Below, in pieces: positions 42,420-50,819 of a stretch of 64,000 nt of DNA (position 1 is its first letter; each line of letters starts with the position of its first letter). This stretch comes from Myxococcaceae bacterium JPH2 (GTDB taxonomy: Bacteria > Myxococcota > Myxococcia > Myxococcales > Myxococcaceae), in contig JAEMGR010000026.1 in the NCBI GenBank assembly GCA_016458225.1, positions 1 through 64,000 of the forward strand, read 5' to 3'. The translations under genes were made by a program, and so were the position numbers. The notes below the pieces were generated by a model. That model was not told the origin of the DNA. It saw only the letters and a list, made by a program, of their open reading frames with translations, and ran no database searches.

Positions 42420-42953
42420 TCAGGGCGGTGACTGGGGACTGGCCAGCCGCAGGTGCGCGTGGAGCGTCTCCGCGAGCAGGTAGAGGAACGGGGCGTCGCC
42501 GAAGGCCAGCGTGTCGCCGTCGTGGAGTACCACCTGGGCTCGGAAGCCCAGCGGTGCGCTGTTGATCCACGTCCCGTTCATGGATTGCGCGTCGCGCACC
42601 GTGAAGCCGCCCGTGGTCGCGTTCCAGCGCAGCGTGGCGTGGTGCTGCGAGACGGAAGGGTCCGGCACGACGAGGTCGCACTCGGCTCGGCCGACGGTGA
42701 ACTCCTGGCCATCCGCGGTGGGCTGGAGGAAGTGGACCTCCAGGTTGTCGAAGTCGCGCAGCATGGCCAGCAGCCGCTCCGTCATGCGGTTGCGGTGGGC
42801 CATGCCCACGGTGCGCACTCCCGTCATCTGCGCGGCGATGTTGCGGAACACGGGGTCAACGGGCTGCTGGATGAGGGCCACGGGCCCGGACGCGGCCCGG
42901 AACGCATCCAGCGAGGCCCCGGCGAAGGGTCGGAGCTGATTCACGGACACCAT
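42420..42953 (-). CDS. FHA-domain protein
   Basis: 177 aa, soluble. Residues ~85-160 form one FHA domain: FTVGRAECDLVVPDPSVSQHHATL (Arg and Ser-His pair of the phosphothreonine pocket; seen here in two pieces GRAECDL and SVSQHHATL), then NGTWINSAPLG. The N-terminal 80 residues are helical and unrecognised. Likely reads phosphothreonine marks from a Ser/Thr kinase, a large family in myxobacteria. ATG 42953. Confidence 0.82.
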   Translation of the reverse strand: MVSVNQLRPFAGASLDAFRAASGPVALIQQPVDPVFRNIAAQMTGVRTVGMAHRNRMTERLLAMLRDFDNLEVHFLQPTADGQEFTVGRAECDLVVPDPSVSQHHATLRWNATTGGFTVRDAQSMNGTWINSAPLGFRAQVVLHDGDTLAFGDAPFLYLLAETLHAHLRLASPQSPP

Positions 42954-43020
42954 GGCGTCCCACCCTACGTGCAAGCGGTGGGGACGCAAAGCATTCCGCG
43001 CGCGGCTCGCCCGCTGGCCA

Positions 43021-44790
43021 TCACGCGCCGGGTGTCGTGCTCGCGGGGGCGGTGAAGTTTTCCAGGCCGGGCGCGGGCTTCGCGCCCGTGGGCGGCGGTG
43101 AGGTGGGCGTGGGCGGCGTGGTGAAGTTCTCCAGGCCGGGCGCGGGCGGCAGCAGGTCCTCGATGCGCTTGAGGTCCAGCTTCATGGGCACCTGGAGCGT
43201 GGTGCCCAGGCGCAGCAGCAGCACGTCCGGCGCGATGCCCTGCTCCCCGAGAGCCTGGGTCACCTCGCGGGTGGACAGGCCATTGCCATGCGCCCACAGG
43301 CCCTTCAGGAAGGTGCCCGCGTCGGCAGAGCGCCACCACGCGGGGCCGAAGCGCGCCTTGAGCTGCCCCTGGAGCTGACCCGCGAGGAACCACGCGCGGA
43401 AGCTGTCCGCTGACTCGAAGAAGTCCTCCTGGTCCACGAGGTAGCGCGCGACGTCGTCGTCGCTCATGGGCATGTCGTCGGTGCGCGCCATGATGGTGCG
43501 GTACAGCTCCTTCGGATCCGCCTCCACGCGCCGGTGCAGCTCCAACTGGTACAGCAGGCGGCCGGCCGCGTGACGGATGAGGAACAGCTTGTGCGCGCTG
43601 GAGGCCGCCAGGTACTGCGCGCGCTGCTCGCCAATCACGCCCGCGTGCTCCTCGAGCCACACGGGGTCTTCCAGCAAGTCCTCGAAGAGTGCCGAGTACG
43701 CCTCGCCCACGGTGGGGTTGCCGAGGACCGCCAGCTCGAAGCGCGGCTCCTTCGTGAAGGCCGCGTGCAGCGTTTGACCGAACGCGCGCAGCACGTGCGC
43801 TTGATGCAGCACGCCCATGCCCGGCTTGAAGGACATCCGCACGTCGCCGGGCACCTGCACCGGCAGCGACAGCGGAAGCCGGTTCTTCCGAGGCAGGTCA
43901 CGCGCGTCGATCTTCACGTTGGGCATGGCGTCCAGGTCGATGCCCATTCCGGCCACCGTGCCATGCGCCTTGAGCAGCGCTTCGCCCTTGGGGAACGCGT
44001 CCTCGACTTCGCGCGCGCGGAACAAGCGAGGGATGTCCGCGCGGGTAATCTGGTTGAAGGGCAGTCCCAGCTCGCGCTGGCTCAGGCGCTCCATCACCAC
44101 GCGGTACGGCTCCTGCGTCGCCTGGAGGATCTCCTCGGCGAGCTTCGCGAGCCGCTCCAGGTCGGTCTGCCGCAGCTCACTGCCGAAGGCCTCGTAGGAC
44201 TCGAAGCCCATCTCGCGCACCAGTTCCTCGGTGCGCAGCTCGCGCCGGCGCAGCGTCTGGTTGATTCGCTCCAGCGCGGGCGTGGCCGCGGCGTAGAGCG
44301 CTCGACGCTTCGTCGCGCTGCGCTCGTTGGCGAGCAGCCGCTCCAACTCGCGGTAGTGCACTTCGCGCCCGTCCACGCTGAGCGTCAGCGAGGACGTCAG
44401 GTTGGCCATCAGGTCGTTCAGCTCCGCGAGCGCGTGGGACACGTGCTCGCCAGCGAAGTGGCTGTGCAGCGCTGTCAGCGCGCGCAGCTCATGCGGATCC
44501 TTCGTGAGCTGGCGCAGGCGATCGATCTTCCGCAGGTTCTCCAGCGAGAACAGCGCCTCCTTGCCCGCGTACGTCCCGGCCACGTCCACGCGCCGCCCCT
44601 CGGTCCAGCTGACCCAGAGGAGGCGGGCCTGTTCTTCAATGAGTTTCTCGGATTCCAGAGACAGTGCCCGGACCTCCTGGGTCAGGCGCTGCTCCTCGCC
44701 GACGGGCTGGACCGGTGTCGCGGGAGGGGCCTTGGGACACGCGGTGAGGCAGAGCGCCAGGGCGAGGAGGGCGGGAATCCTTGGGTGCAT
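43021..44790 (-). CDS. M3-peptidase-like lipoprotein with degenerate zinc site
   Basis: 589 aa. Lipoprotein signal with lipobox LCLTAC (Cys18). The mature protein has the helical M3/oligoendopeptidase layout (RELERLLANERSATKRRALY; LVREMGFESYEAFGSE), and the segment GNPTVGEAYSALFEDLLEDP corresponds to the third-ligand region. Where M3 enzymes have HExxH, the sequence shows VLRAFGQTLHAAF (residues ~330-342), so the first His and the Glu appear lost. It may be a catalytically dead binding or chaperone-like protein. The C-terminal tail has a repeated APGLENFT motif. ATG 44790; 30 bp from the divergent epmA. Confidence 0.75.
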   Translation of the reverse strand: MHPRIPALLALALCLTACPKAPPATPVQPVGEEQRLTQEVRALSLESEKLIEEQARLLWVSWTEGRRVDVAGTYAGKEALFSLENLRKIDRLRQLTKDPHELRALTALHSHFAGEHVSHALAELNDLMANLTSSLTLSVDGREVHYRELERLLANERSATKRRALYAAATPALERINQTLRRRELRTEELVREMGFESYEAFGSELRQTDLERLAKLAEEILQATQEPYRVVMERLSQRELGLPFNQITRADIPRLFRAREVEDAFPKGEALLKAHGTVAGMGIDLDAMPNVKIDARDLPRKNRLPLSLPVQVPGDVRMSFKPGMGVLHQAHVLRAFGQTLHAAFTKEPRFELAVLGNPTVGEAYSALFEDLLEDPVWLEEHAGVIGEQRAQYLAASSAHKLFLIRHAAGRLLYQLELHRRVEADPKELYRTIMARTDDMPMSDDDVARYLVDQEDFFESADSFRAWFLAGQLQGQLKARFGPAWWRSADAGTFLKGLWAHGNGLSTREVTQALGEQGIAPDVLLLRLGTTLQVPMKLDLKRIEDLLPPAPGLENFTTPPTPTSPPPTGAKPAPGLENFTAPASTTPGA

Positions 44791-44820
44791 GCGGGGCCCC
44801 ATGTTACTTCCGCCGTGCCC

Positions 44821-45828
44821 ATGCCCAACCCCACTCAATGGCGGGCTGCTCGGGGCCGCCAGGCCCTCTACTCCGCCCTGCGCCGCTTTTTCACTGGCCA
44901 GGGGTACTTGGAAGTGGACACCCCCTTGCTCGTGCCCGCACCTGGCATGGAGCCCCACATCACCGTCTTCGAGGCGCCGTTCGTGCCGGAGACGGACGTG
45001 GGCCGCGCCCGGACGCTCTACCTGCACAGCAGCCCCGAGTACGCGATGAAGCGCCTGCTCGCCGATGGGGACAGCGGGCCGCTGTTTCAGATCTGCAAGG
45101 TGTTCCGCAACGGAGAGGTGTCTCCGACGCACAACCCCGAGTTCACGCTCCTGGAGTTCTACCGGCCCCAGGCGGACTACCACGCCATCATGGCGGACCT
45201 GGAGGCGGCGCTCTCGGAGGCAGGGCGCGCGGCCACGCCGGGCGAGCCGGGGGCCGACCCGTCCTTCTTCGCGCGCACGCCCTACGAGCGGCTCACGGTG
45301 CGAGACGCGGTGCTGCGCGCCACGGGCGTGGACCTGCGCGAGCATCCGGATGGGCGCTCGCTGAAGCGGGCGGCCGAAGCGGTGGGCGTCCGCACGTGGG
45401 ATGCCGAGTCTTTTGACGACGTGTTCTTCCACCTCTTCCTGCAGCGGGTGGAGCGGGGGCTTGGCCACGAGCGGCCCACGTTCCTCATCGAGTACCCCGC
45501 CTCGATGGCCGCGCTGTCGCGACTGAAGCCGGGCGAGCCCCAGGTGGCCGAGCGCGTGGAGCTGTACGCGAAGGGGCTGGAGCTGGCGAACGGGTTCTCC
45601 GAGCTGACGGACGCGGTGGAGCAGCGCGCGCGGCTGGTGGAGGAGCAGGAGCTGCGCCGGCGGTTGGGGCGCTCGGTGTATCCGTTGGATGAGCGGTTCC
45701 TGGAAGCGGTCGGACGCATGCCGCCCTCAGCGGGCATCGCGGTGGGGCTCGACCGAATCCTCATGCTGCTGCAGGGGGTCCAGCGCATCGAGGACGTCCT
45801 CTTGTTCCCCGCCCACGGGTTCGTGTGA
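44821..45828 (+). CDS. epmA: Elongation factor P lysyl/beta-lysyl ligase EpmA (GenX/PoxA)
   Basis: 335 aa, a class II lysyl-tRNA-synthetase-like catalytic domain without the anticodon domain, the usual length for EpmA. Seen: LEVDTPLLVPAPGMEPHI, motif 2 FQICKVFRNGE...HNPEFTLLEFY, ELANGFSEL and motif 3 GIAVGLDRILML. It attaches lysine or beta-lysine to EF-P, easing translation of polyproline stretches, abundant in this genome's proteins. Start ATG 44821 (GTG 44815 possible). Coupled to plsC by a 4-bp overlap. Confidence 0.9.
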   Translation: MPNPTQWRAARGRQALYSALRRFFTGQGYLEVDTPLLVPAPGMEPHITVFEAPFVPETDVGRARTLYLHSSPEYAMKRLLADGDSGPLFQICKVFRNGEVSPTHNPEFTLLEFYRPQADYHAIMADLEAALSEAGRAATPGEPGADPSFFARTPYERLTVRDAVLRATGVDLREHPDGRSLKRAAEAVGVRTWDAESFDDVFFHLFLQRVERGLGHERPTFLIEYPASMAALSRLKPGEPQVAERVELYAKGLELANGFSELTDAVEQRARLVEEQELRRRLGRSVYPLDERFLEAVGRMPPSAGIAVGLDRILMLLQGVQRIEDVLLFPAHGFV

Positions 45829-46565
45829 TTCGCGCTCTCCTCCAGACGGCTTTCGCTGGGACGTCCGCGGTGGGACTCACCGGCGTGTTCTCCGTGGTCG
45901 TCTCCGCGCACTCGCTGCGCGACGACCCCGCGTCCGCGGACGCGGCGCTTCATACCTGGGGCAAGGCGGTGCTCGCCTCGGCGGGCGTGCGCCACGAGGC
46001 CCACGGGCTGGAGCACATCCCGCGCGAGGGCAACGTCATCTTCGTGTGCAATCACCAGTCGCACTACGACGCGCCCCTCAACTTTGCCTACGTCCGCAAG
46101 CACACGCGCTACGTGGCCAAGGAGGAGCTGTTCCGCATCCCCGTGTTTGGGCCGGCCATGCGCATCGCGGGAAACATCCCGGTGCGGCGCACGGGAGGCG
46201 AGGAGGACCGCGCTCGGCTGGCTGACGCGGTGACGGCCGTGCGAGAGCGCGTCAGCGTGCTGTTTTTCGCGGAGGGCACGCGCAGTCCGGACGGGGAGTT
46301 GAAGCCGTTCAAGAAGGGCGCGGCGACGTTGGCCATCCAAGCCGGCGTGCCCGTGGTGCCCATGGCGGTGTCGGGGACGCGGCTCATCCTTCCCAAGGGG
46401 AGCAAAGCCGTGCGGTGGGGCCAGCGCGTGGCGCTGGTGGTGGGCGAGCCCATCTCCACCCAGGGGCTCACGATGGACAACCGCGACGCGCTCACCCGGC
46501 GCCTGGAGGGCGCGGTCGCACAGCTCTACGCCGAGGCGCGCGAGCGCTCGGGAGACGTCTCATGA
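45825..46565 (+). CDS. plsC: 1-acyl-sn-glycerol-3-phosphate acyltransferase
   Basis: 246 aa, membrane-associated PlsC-family enzyme that adds the second acyl chain in phosphatidic acid synthesis. Catalytic NHQSHYD (HX4D variant) at ~77, RIPVFGPAMRIAGNIPVRR, FFAEGTRSPDG glycerol-phosphate-binding motif and VPVVPMAVSG. A hydrophobic N-terminal helix anchors it. GTG start overlaps the epmA stop, and its own stop overlaps the ppa ATG, giving a tight three-gene operon. Confidence 0.9.
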   Translation: MIRALLQTAFAGTSAVGLTGVFSVVVSAHSLRDDPASADAALHTWGKAVLASAGVRHEAHGLEHIPREGNVIFVCNHQSHYDAPLNFAYVRKHTRYVAKEELFRIPVFGPAMRIAGNIPVRRTGGEEDRARLADAVTAVRERVSVLFFAEGTRSPDGELKPFKKGAATLAIQAGVPVVPMAVSGTRLILPKGSKAVRWGQRVALVVGEPISTQGLTMDNRDALTRRLEGAVAQLYAEARERSGDVS

Positions 46566-47266
46566 AGAAGAACCCGCAGCAGAGCAGCTATCAGTTGCAT
46601 CCCTGGCACGGCGTCACGCCGGGCAGCGAAGCCCCCGAGGTCGTCACCGCGTACATCGAGATCGTCCCGACGGACGCGGTGAAGTACGAGCTGGACAAGG
46701 AGTCCGGCATCCTCAAATTGGACCGGCCGCAGCGCTTCAGCAGCCAGTGCCCCTCGCTCTACGGTTTCATTCCGCAGACGTACTGCGACGAACTGGTGGC
46801 GAAGCGCTGTGCCGAGCGCACGGGCCTGAAGGACGTGCACGGCGACCGCGACCCCATCGACATCTGCGTGCTGACGGAGAAGGTCGTCTCCACCGGCAAC
46901 CTGCTGGTGCGCGCGGTGCCCGTGGGCGGCTTCCGGATGGTCGACGGCAACGAGGCCGACGACAAGATCATCGCGGTGCTGGAGTCAGACCTGGTGTACG
47001 GCGAGCTGCAGCACATCGCGCAGCTCCCGCGCCCGCTGCTGGATCGCCTCAAGCACTACTTCCTCACCTACAAGCAGCTGCCGGGTGAGGGAAAGCGCAG
47101 CGTCGACATCGCGGAGGTCTATGACCGCCCCGAGGCGCTGGAGGTCATCAAGCGCAGCATGAAGGACTACGATCGCGTCTTCGGCAACCCGAAGCCCGCG
47201 CCCGTCACCCAGCGGCGCGCGAGTCCTCCGCCCGCTTCCGCTCGGCGCAAGAAGGGCGGCAAGTAG
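46562..47266 (+). CDS. ppa: Inorganic pyrophosphatase (family I)
   Basis: 234 aa; hydrolyses pyrophosphate from nucleotide and lipid synthesis. Active-site segments: YGFIPQTYCDE, GDRDPIDICVLTE (metal-binding Asp), DGNEADDKIIAVLE, LKHYFLTYKQLPGEGK. A ~50-residue Lys/Pro-rich C-terminal tail extends the usual length of ~175. ATG at 46562 overlaps plsC. A terminator hairpin follows. Confidence 0.92.
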   Translation: MKKNPQQSSYQLHPWHGVTPGSEAPEVVTAYIEIVPTDAVKYELDKESGILKLDRPQRFSSQCPSLYGFIPQTYCDELVAKRCAERTGLKDVHGDRDPIDICVLTEKVVSTGNLLVRAVPVGGFRMVDGNEADDKIIAVLESDLVYGELQHIAQLPRPLLDRLKHYFLTYKQLPGEGKRSVDIAEVYDRPEALEVIKRSMKDYDRVFGNPKPAPVTQRRASPPPASARRKKGGK

Positions 47267-47278
47267 GCATCGCGCGTT

Positions 47279-47313
47279 TCCGCGCTCCCTCGGCTTGAGT
47301 CGGGGAGCGCGGA
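47279..47313. terminator. Bidirectional hairpin between ppa and the convergent YjbR-like gene
   Basis: CCGCGCTCCC / GGGGAGCGCGG stem with ~12-base loop, 12 bp after the ppa stop and 11 bp beyond the end of the opposing gene. No clear T-run. Confidence 0.55.
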
Positions 47314-47323
47314 GGACGTGCGA

Positions 47324-47947
47324 CTACGAGCGGCGGGCGCGGCGCGTCGTGGGCGCGGCCTGACGCTTGCCCCGAGCCGGAGTGGCCTTGCGCGCGGGGC
47401 GCTTGGGCGCGCTCACCTTCTTGGGCGGGCTGGCCTTCTTCGTCGCGCCGCGCACCTTGGCCACGGCCTTCTTCGCGACCTTCTTCACGCTCGCCACGGC
47501 CTTCTTCGCGGCGGCCTTCACGCGGGTGGCGCGGCTCGGGGGGCTCCCACGGCCTGCCTTCGCGGACAGCTTCTTGGGCGCGATGGCCTGATAGCTCTCG
47601 TCAATCCACGCCTTGAGCACGGACACGGGCGCCTGCGCGCCGGCGTCGAAGCGCGCCGTCACCCAGCCGCTCTTGCCCAGGCCGTAGTCCGTGGGCTGCG
47701 TGAAGGGCAGCATCAGCGCCGCGCCGCCGGACTCGGGCAGCTTGACGGACAGGCTCAGCTTCGCGCCGTCCACGCTCATGAAGAGGAACGTCTTGTCCTT
47801 CACCTTGATGGCGCGATGACCCCACGGAAAGTCCTCGTGGGCGCCGGCATGGCTCATCGCGTGTTCGCGCAGGGTGGCTTCGATCTTCTGAGTCTGGGTG
47901 TCTTTATCCGCGGGCATCGGGGCAACCTTGTTTGCCATGGAAGGCAT
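47324..47947 (-). CDS. YjbR/MmcQ-like protein with histone-H1-like tail
   Basis: 207 aa. Residues ~25-125 form a YjbR/MmcQ DNA-binding-type fold (HAMSHAGAHEDFPWGHRAIKV; SLSVKLPESGGAAL; GWVTARFDAG). Residues ~130-207 are almost only Lys, Ala, Pro, Arg (VKAAAKKAVASVKKVAKKAV), closely like eukaryotic H1 and the myxobacterial HU/CarD-type tails. It probably binds DNA non-specifically and may compact the nucleoid. Several Met starts are close together (47947, 47938, 47917); none has a strong ribosome site. Confidence 0.75.
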   Translation of the reverse strand: MPSMANKVAPMPADKDTQTQKIEATLREHAMSHAGAHEDFPWGHRAIKVKDKTFLFMSVDGAKLSLSVKLPESGGAALMLPFTQPTDYGLGKSGWVTARFDAGAQAPVSVLKAWIDESYQAIAPKKLSAKAGRGSPPSRATRVKAAAKKAVASVKKVAKKAVAKVRGATKKASPPKKVSAPKRPARKATPARGKRQAAPTTRRARRS

Positions 47948-48044
47948 GAATACTAGGAGGAGTGGGAGAGGCGGCCTAGCGCTGGAAATGTCATTTCACG
48001 GAATCTGATCGCCACTCGGCAAAAGGGTAGGCGCGGACCTGCCG

Positions 48045-49250
48045 TCAGCGGACTTCCAGCAAGCGGACGTGTTTGTAGATGCGGCGGTCCAGGGGCATGC
48101 GCGGGTCGACGAAGCCGAGGGCCTCGTCGAACTCGAAGCTGAACGACGGTACTGGCGGGCTGATGGAGATGACCAGTTCGAACTGCCAGAGGCTGATGAT
48201 GCGGCTACGGCCATGGAGGGCTTCGGGGGGAGGCGGAGGCAGCATCCGCGCGGCGGCGCGCACATCCTTCACCGCCTCGCGGTCCACTTCGGGCGCGTGA
48301 CTTGGGGAGACGAGCCGCACGTCGAGCAACTCGCCCTCCGCGTTCTGCTCCACGCGGATGACGGCGGACCGGATGTCTCGGAACCGCGCTTCCCACTGTG
48401 CGCGAAGCTCGCGATCCACGTCCAGGTTGGGATGCATGGGCTCGCCGGAGGCATGGCGTCCCGCTGCGGCGAGTGTCTTCCCGTCAACGGGAGCGCCCGT
48501 CGCACCGTAGGCCGCGGCGTGAGCCATCCACATCTGGCCAAAGGCCCGCGAGTTGTCTCGCTGCTCCGCGAGGAACCCCTTGAGGCCTTGTCGTGACACC
48601 GCGCGGTCCGCATCCCAGGCCTTCATCAAGGTCTTGCCCAGCGTTTGGAAGTACGGGTCCACGAGCCCGCGCTCCACCCGACCGCGCCCCATGCTCTCCG
48701 CGACCAGGTCCTCGACCACGCGCTGCGCGCCTGGAGGAGGGACGCCCGCATCCAGCTCCATCACGGGCCCCGAACCGCCCGTGCCGCGCTCCACGTTCTG
48801 ACTCACGACGAGCAGCTGCGGGTCGGGGTGAGGCGCTTGCCTGGAGGGGACGCTCAGGTCCAGGCGCGGGGGATTCGCTCGGGGAATGTCGCTGTCCAGG
48901 CGCGGCGCGGCGCGGGGTGTGTCCTGGGCCATGGCGGGCGAGGTCGGTGGGGCAGGGCGCGGGGGCTCGTGCGCGGTCGGCCCGGCGCGTGGCACGGCTT
49001 GGGCGGGTGAGGTTGGTGTGCGGCGCGGCGCTGCGTGGGCCGTGGCGGGGGCGGGCGGTGTGGTGGCTCGCGGTGCGACGGGGGAGCGGATCTCCACCGC
49101 GAGCCATCCAGGGGCGACAGGGCCCGCGTGAGTCGTGGCCCACGAGGGCACGGACGGGGGGCGCCGCGCGAGCGCCCAGCCGAGCGCCACGTGCGCCCCG
49201 AGGCTCAGTCCAAGCGGCAGAAGCAGGCGTCGCATAGGCGCCGGCATCAT
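48045..49250 (-). CDS. TonB-like energy-transducer protein
   Basis: 401 aa. N-terminal membrane anchor (LLLPLGLSLGAHVALGWAL), Pro/Ala/Thr-rich periplasm-spanning region ~50-150, then a C-terminal TonB/TolA-type domain (SAVIRVEQNAEGELLDVRLV, VDREAVKDVRAAARMLPPPP, ISLWQFELVISI). This suggests energy coupling or scaffolding across the periplasm, but no ExbBD or TonB-dependent receptor is nearby, so a lone structural role is equally possible. ATG 49250 or ATG 49235. Confidence 0.78.
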   Translation of the reverse strand: MMPAPMRRLLLPLGLSLGAHVALGWALARRPPSVPSWATTHAGPVAPGWLAVEIRSPVAPRATTPPAPATAHAAPRRTPTSPAQAVPRAGPTAHEPPRPAPPTSPAMAQDTPRAAPRLDSDIPRANPPRLDLSVPSRQAPHPDPQLLVVSQNVERGTGGSGPVMELDAGVPPPGAQRVVEDLVAESMGRGRVERGLVDPYFQTLGKTLMKAWDADRAVSRQGLKGFLAEQRDNSRAFGQMWMAHAAAYGATGAPVDGKTLAAAGRHASGEPMHPNLDVDRELRAQWEARFRDIRSAVIRVEQNAEGELLDVRLVSPSHAPEVDREAVKDVRAAARMLPPPPPEALHGRSRIISLWQFELVISISPPVPSFSFEFDEALGFVDPRMPLDRRIYKHVRLLEVR

Positions 49251-49359
49251 TGCCGGTGCGGCAACCGAGGCCGTGTGTCACTCCCGCCGAACGCGGAATG
49301 GTGAAACATGCGGCCACCGCGCTTAGTCTCCTGGGCAACGGAAGGGAGCACCCCCAGGA

Positions 49360-50805
49360 ATGGCGACATCGCTGCTCGCGACGGATGGCTACAAGTTCAG
49401 CATGGCGGAGGCTGGCTGGCCGCTTCGCCAGGAGACCTTCTATTACGCGCACCGCAAGGGCGGGCTCCAGGTCATGCCGCTGGACGTGGAGGCGTTCGTT
49501 CGGGACCTCCTTCCCTCGCCCGTGCCCGAAGACTACGAGTACCTCGCTCGCTACGACTACGAGATGGGCGTGGGCTTCAAGGCCGCCATCCTCCGGCGCG
49601 AGCGGCTCAAGGTCCGCGCCATTCCGCGCGGCGCGCTCTTCTATCCGCGCGAGCCCATCTTCACCCTGACAGGCCCTTCGGCCCTGGTGTCTTGGGTAGA
49701 GCCGTTGCTGTTGCAACTCAACTACCGCATTCAGGTGGCCACCCAGGCGCTGACGGATCGCGAGGGGCTCTCTCGCGCGCTGTCGGTCGTCACCTGCGAG
49801 GAGCAGAAGCGCATCGCGTTGGAGACGCTCGACGCGGTGGGCGTCAAGCCGGTTTCCATCACCGTGGACGCCGAGGGCTACTCCCGCCGGGTGCGTGCGC
49901 TGGTGAAGGAGCTGGTGGACGTGGTGGAGGACCCGGCGCGCATCTTCGAGGTGGGCCTGCGCGCGGCCACGTGCATGGAGCAGCATGAGCTGGCGCTCCG
50001 CGCGTGCAAGGACGCGGGGGTGCAGCGCACGAGCAACGTGGCGCTGGCCAGCAAGCTGGGGATGATTCCCGTGGGCACCATGGGCCACGAGCACGTGCAG
50101 CGGTATGGCTCGGACGAGGTGGCGTTCCGCGCCATCCGCGAGCGCCGGCCGCAGCGCTCCAGCTATCTGCTGGACACCTTCGACACGCTCACCTCGGGCG
50201 TGCCCGCGGCCTTCAAGCTCATCAGCGAGGACCCCGGCGCGGGGGACTCCATCCGCTTCGACTCGGGCAACAAGAAGCTCCAGTACCTCTACGCGGTGAC
50301 GCGTGCGCGCGACCTGGGCATCCGTCCGGTCAACATCCTGGAAGACGGCCTGGACGCGCAGGCCACGCGCGAGTTCGAGGAGCTGCGGCGTCAGGTGGGC
50401 TGGGAGCCCTCGGCGCAGTTCTACGGCTACGGTGGCCACATCGTCGCGAAGGCCATGGGGTGCCCCTTCACGCGCGACCGCGTGGCGGCCATCTACAAGC
50501 TGTCGCGCACGGGCAGCACGCCGGTGATGAAGTTCGGCAATGAGCTGGCCGAGGGCAAGCAGAGCATCCCGGGCGCGCCCGTGCTGCTGCGTCGTCGAAG
50601 CGGCTCGGGGCCCATCGGGCTGGTGGCGCAGGAAGGGGAGGAGGTGCCGGAGGGCTACTTCCCGCTGATGGAGGCCGCGCCCGAGACGCCGTCGCTGGTG
50701 GGTTCGCAGAGCATCGCGCCCGAGGATGCTCGCGTGGGTTACTCCCCCGTGACGCAGGCGCTCGTGCAGGAACTCACGCGCCGCCACTTCCCCCACGGCC
50801 GCTGA
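49360..50805 (+). CDS. pncB: Nicotinate phosphoribosyltransferase
   Basis: 481 aa; makes nicotinate mononucleotide from nicotinate and PRPP, with ATP, in NAD salvage. Seen: LLATDGYKFSMAEAG start, FYYAHRKGG, the phosphoribosyl-binding RFDSGN and GIRPVNILEDGLDA, YGYGGHIV and the C-terminal Cys-free tail. Length fits type-2 NAPRTases. Followed after 14 bp by a nicotinamidase, which makes its substrate; the pair is a compact salvage operon. Confidence 0.9.
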   Translation: MATSLLATDGYKFSMAEAGWPLRQETFYYAHRKGGLQVMPLDVEAFVRDLLPSPVPEDYEYLARYDYEMGVGFKAAILRRERLKVRAIPRGALFYPREPIFTLTGPSALVSWVEPLLLQLNYRIQVATQALTDREGLSRALSVVTCEEQKRIALETLDAVGVKPVSITVDAEGYSRRVRALVKELVDVVEDPARIFEVGLRAATCMEQHELALRACKDAGVQRTSNVALASKLGMIPVGTMGHEHVQRYGSDEVAFRAIRERRPQRSSYLLDTFDTLTSGVPAAFKLISEDPGAGDSIRFDSGNKKLQYLYAVTRARDLGIRPVNILEDGLDAQATREFEELRRQVGWEPSAQFYGYGGHIVAKAMGCPFTRDRVAAIYKLSRTGSTPVMKFGNELAEGKQSIPGAPVLLRRRSGSGPIGLVAQEGEEVPEGYFPLMEAAPETPSLVGSQSIAPEDARVGYSPVTQALVQELTRRHFPHGR

Positions 50806-50819
50806 AGGAGGACGACGCC

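Noticed and set aside
43534-44820. Long N-terminal extension of EpmA
   Set aside because: This part is antisense to the M3-like lipoprotein and has no homology; EpmA is complete from 44821.
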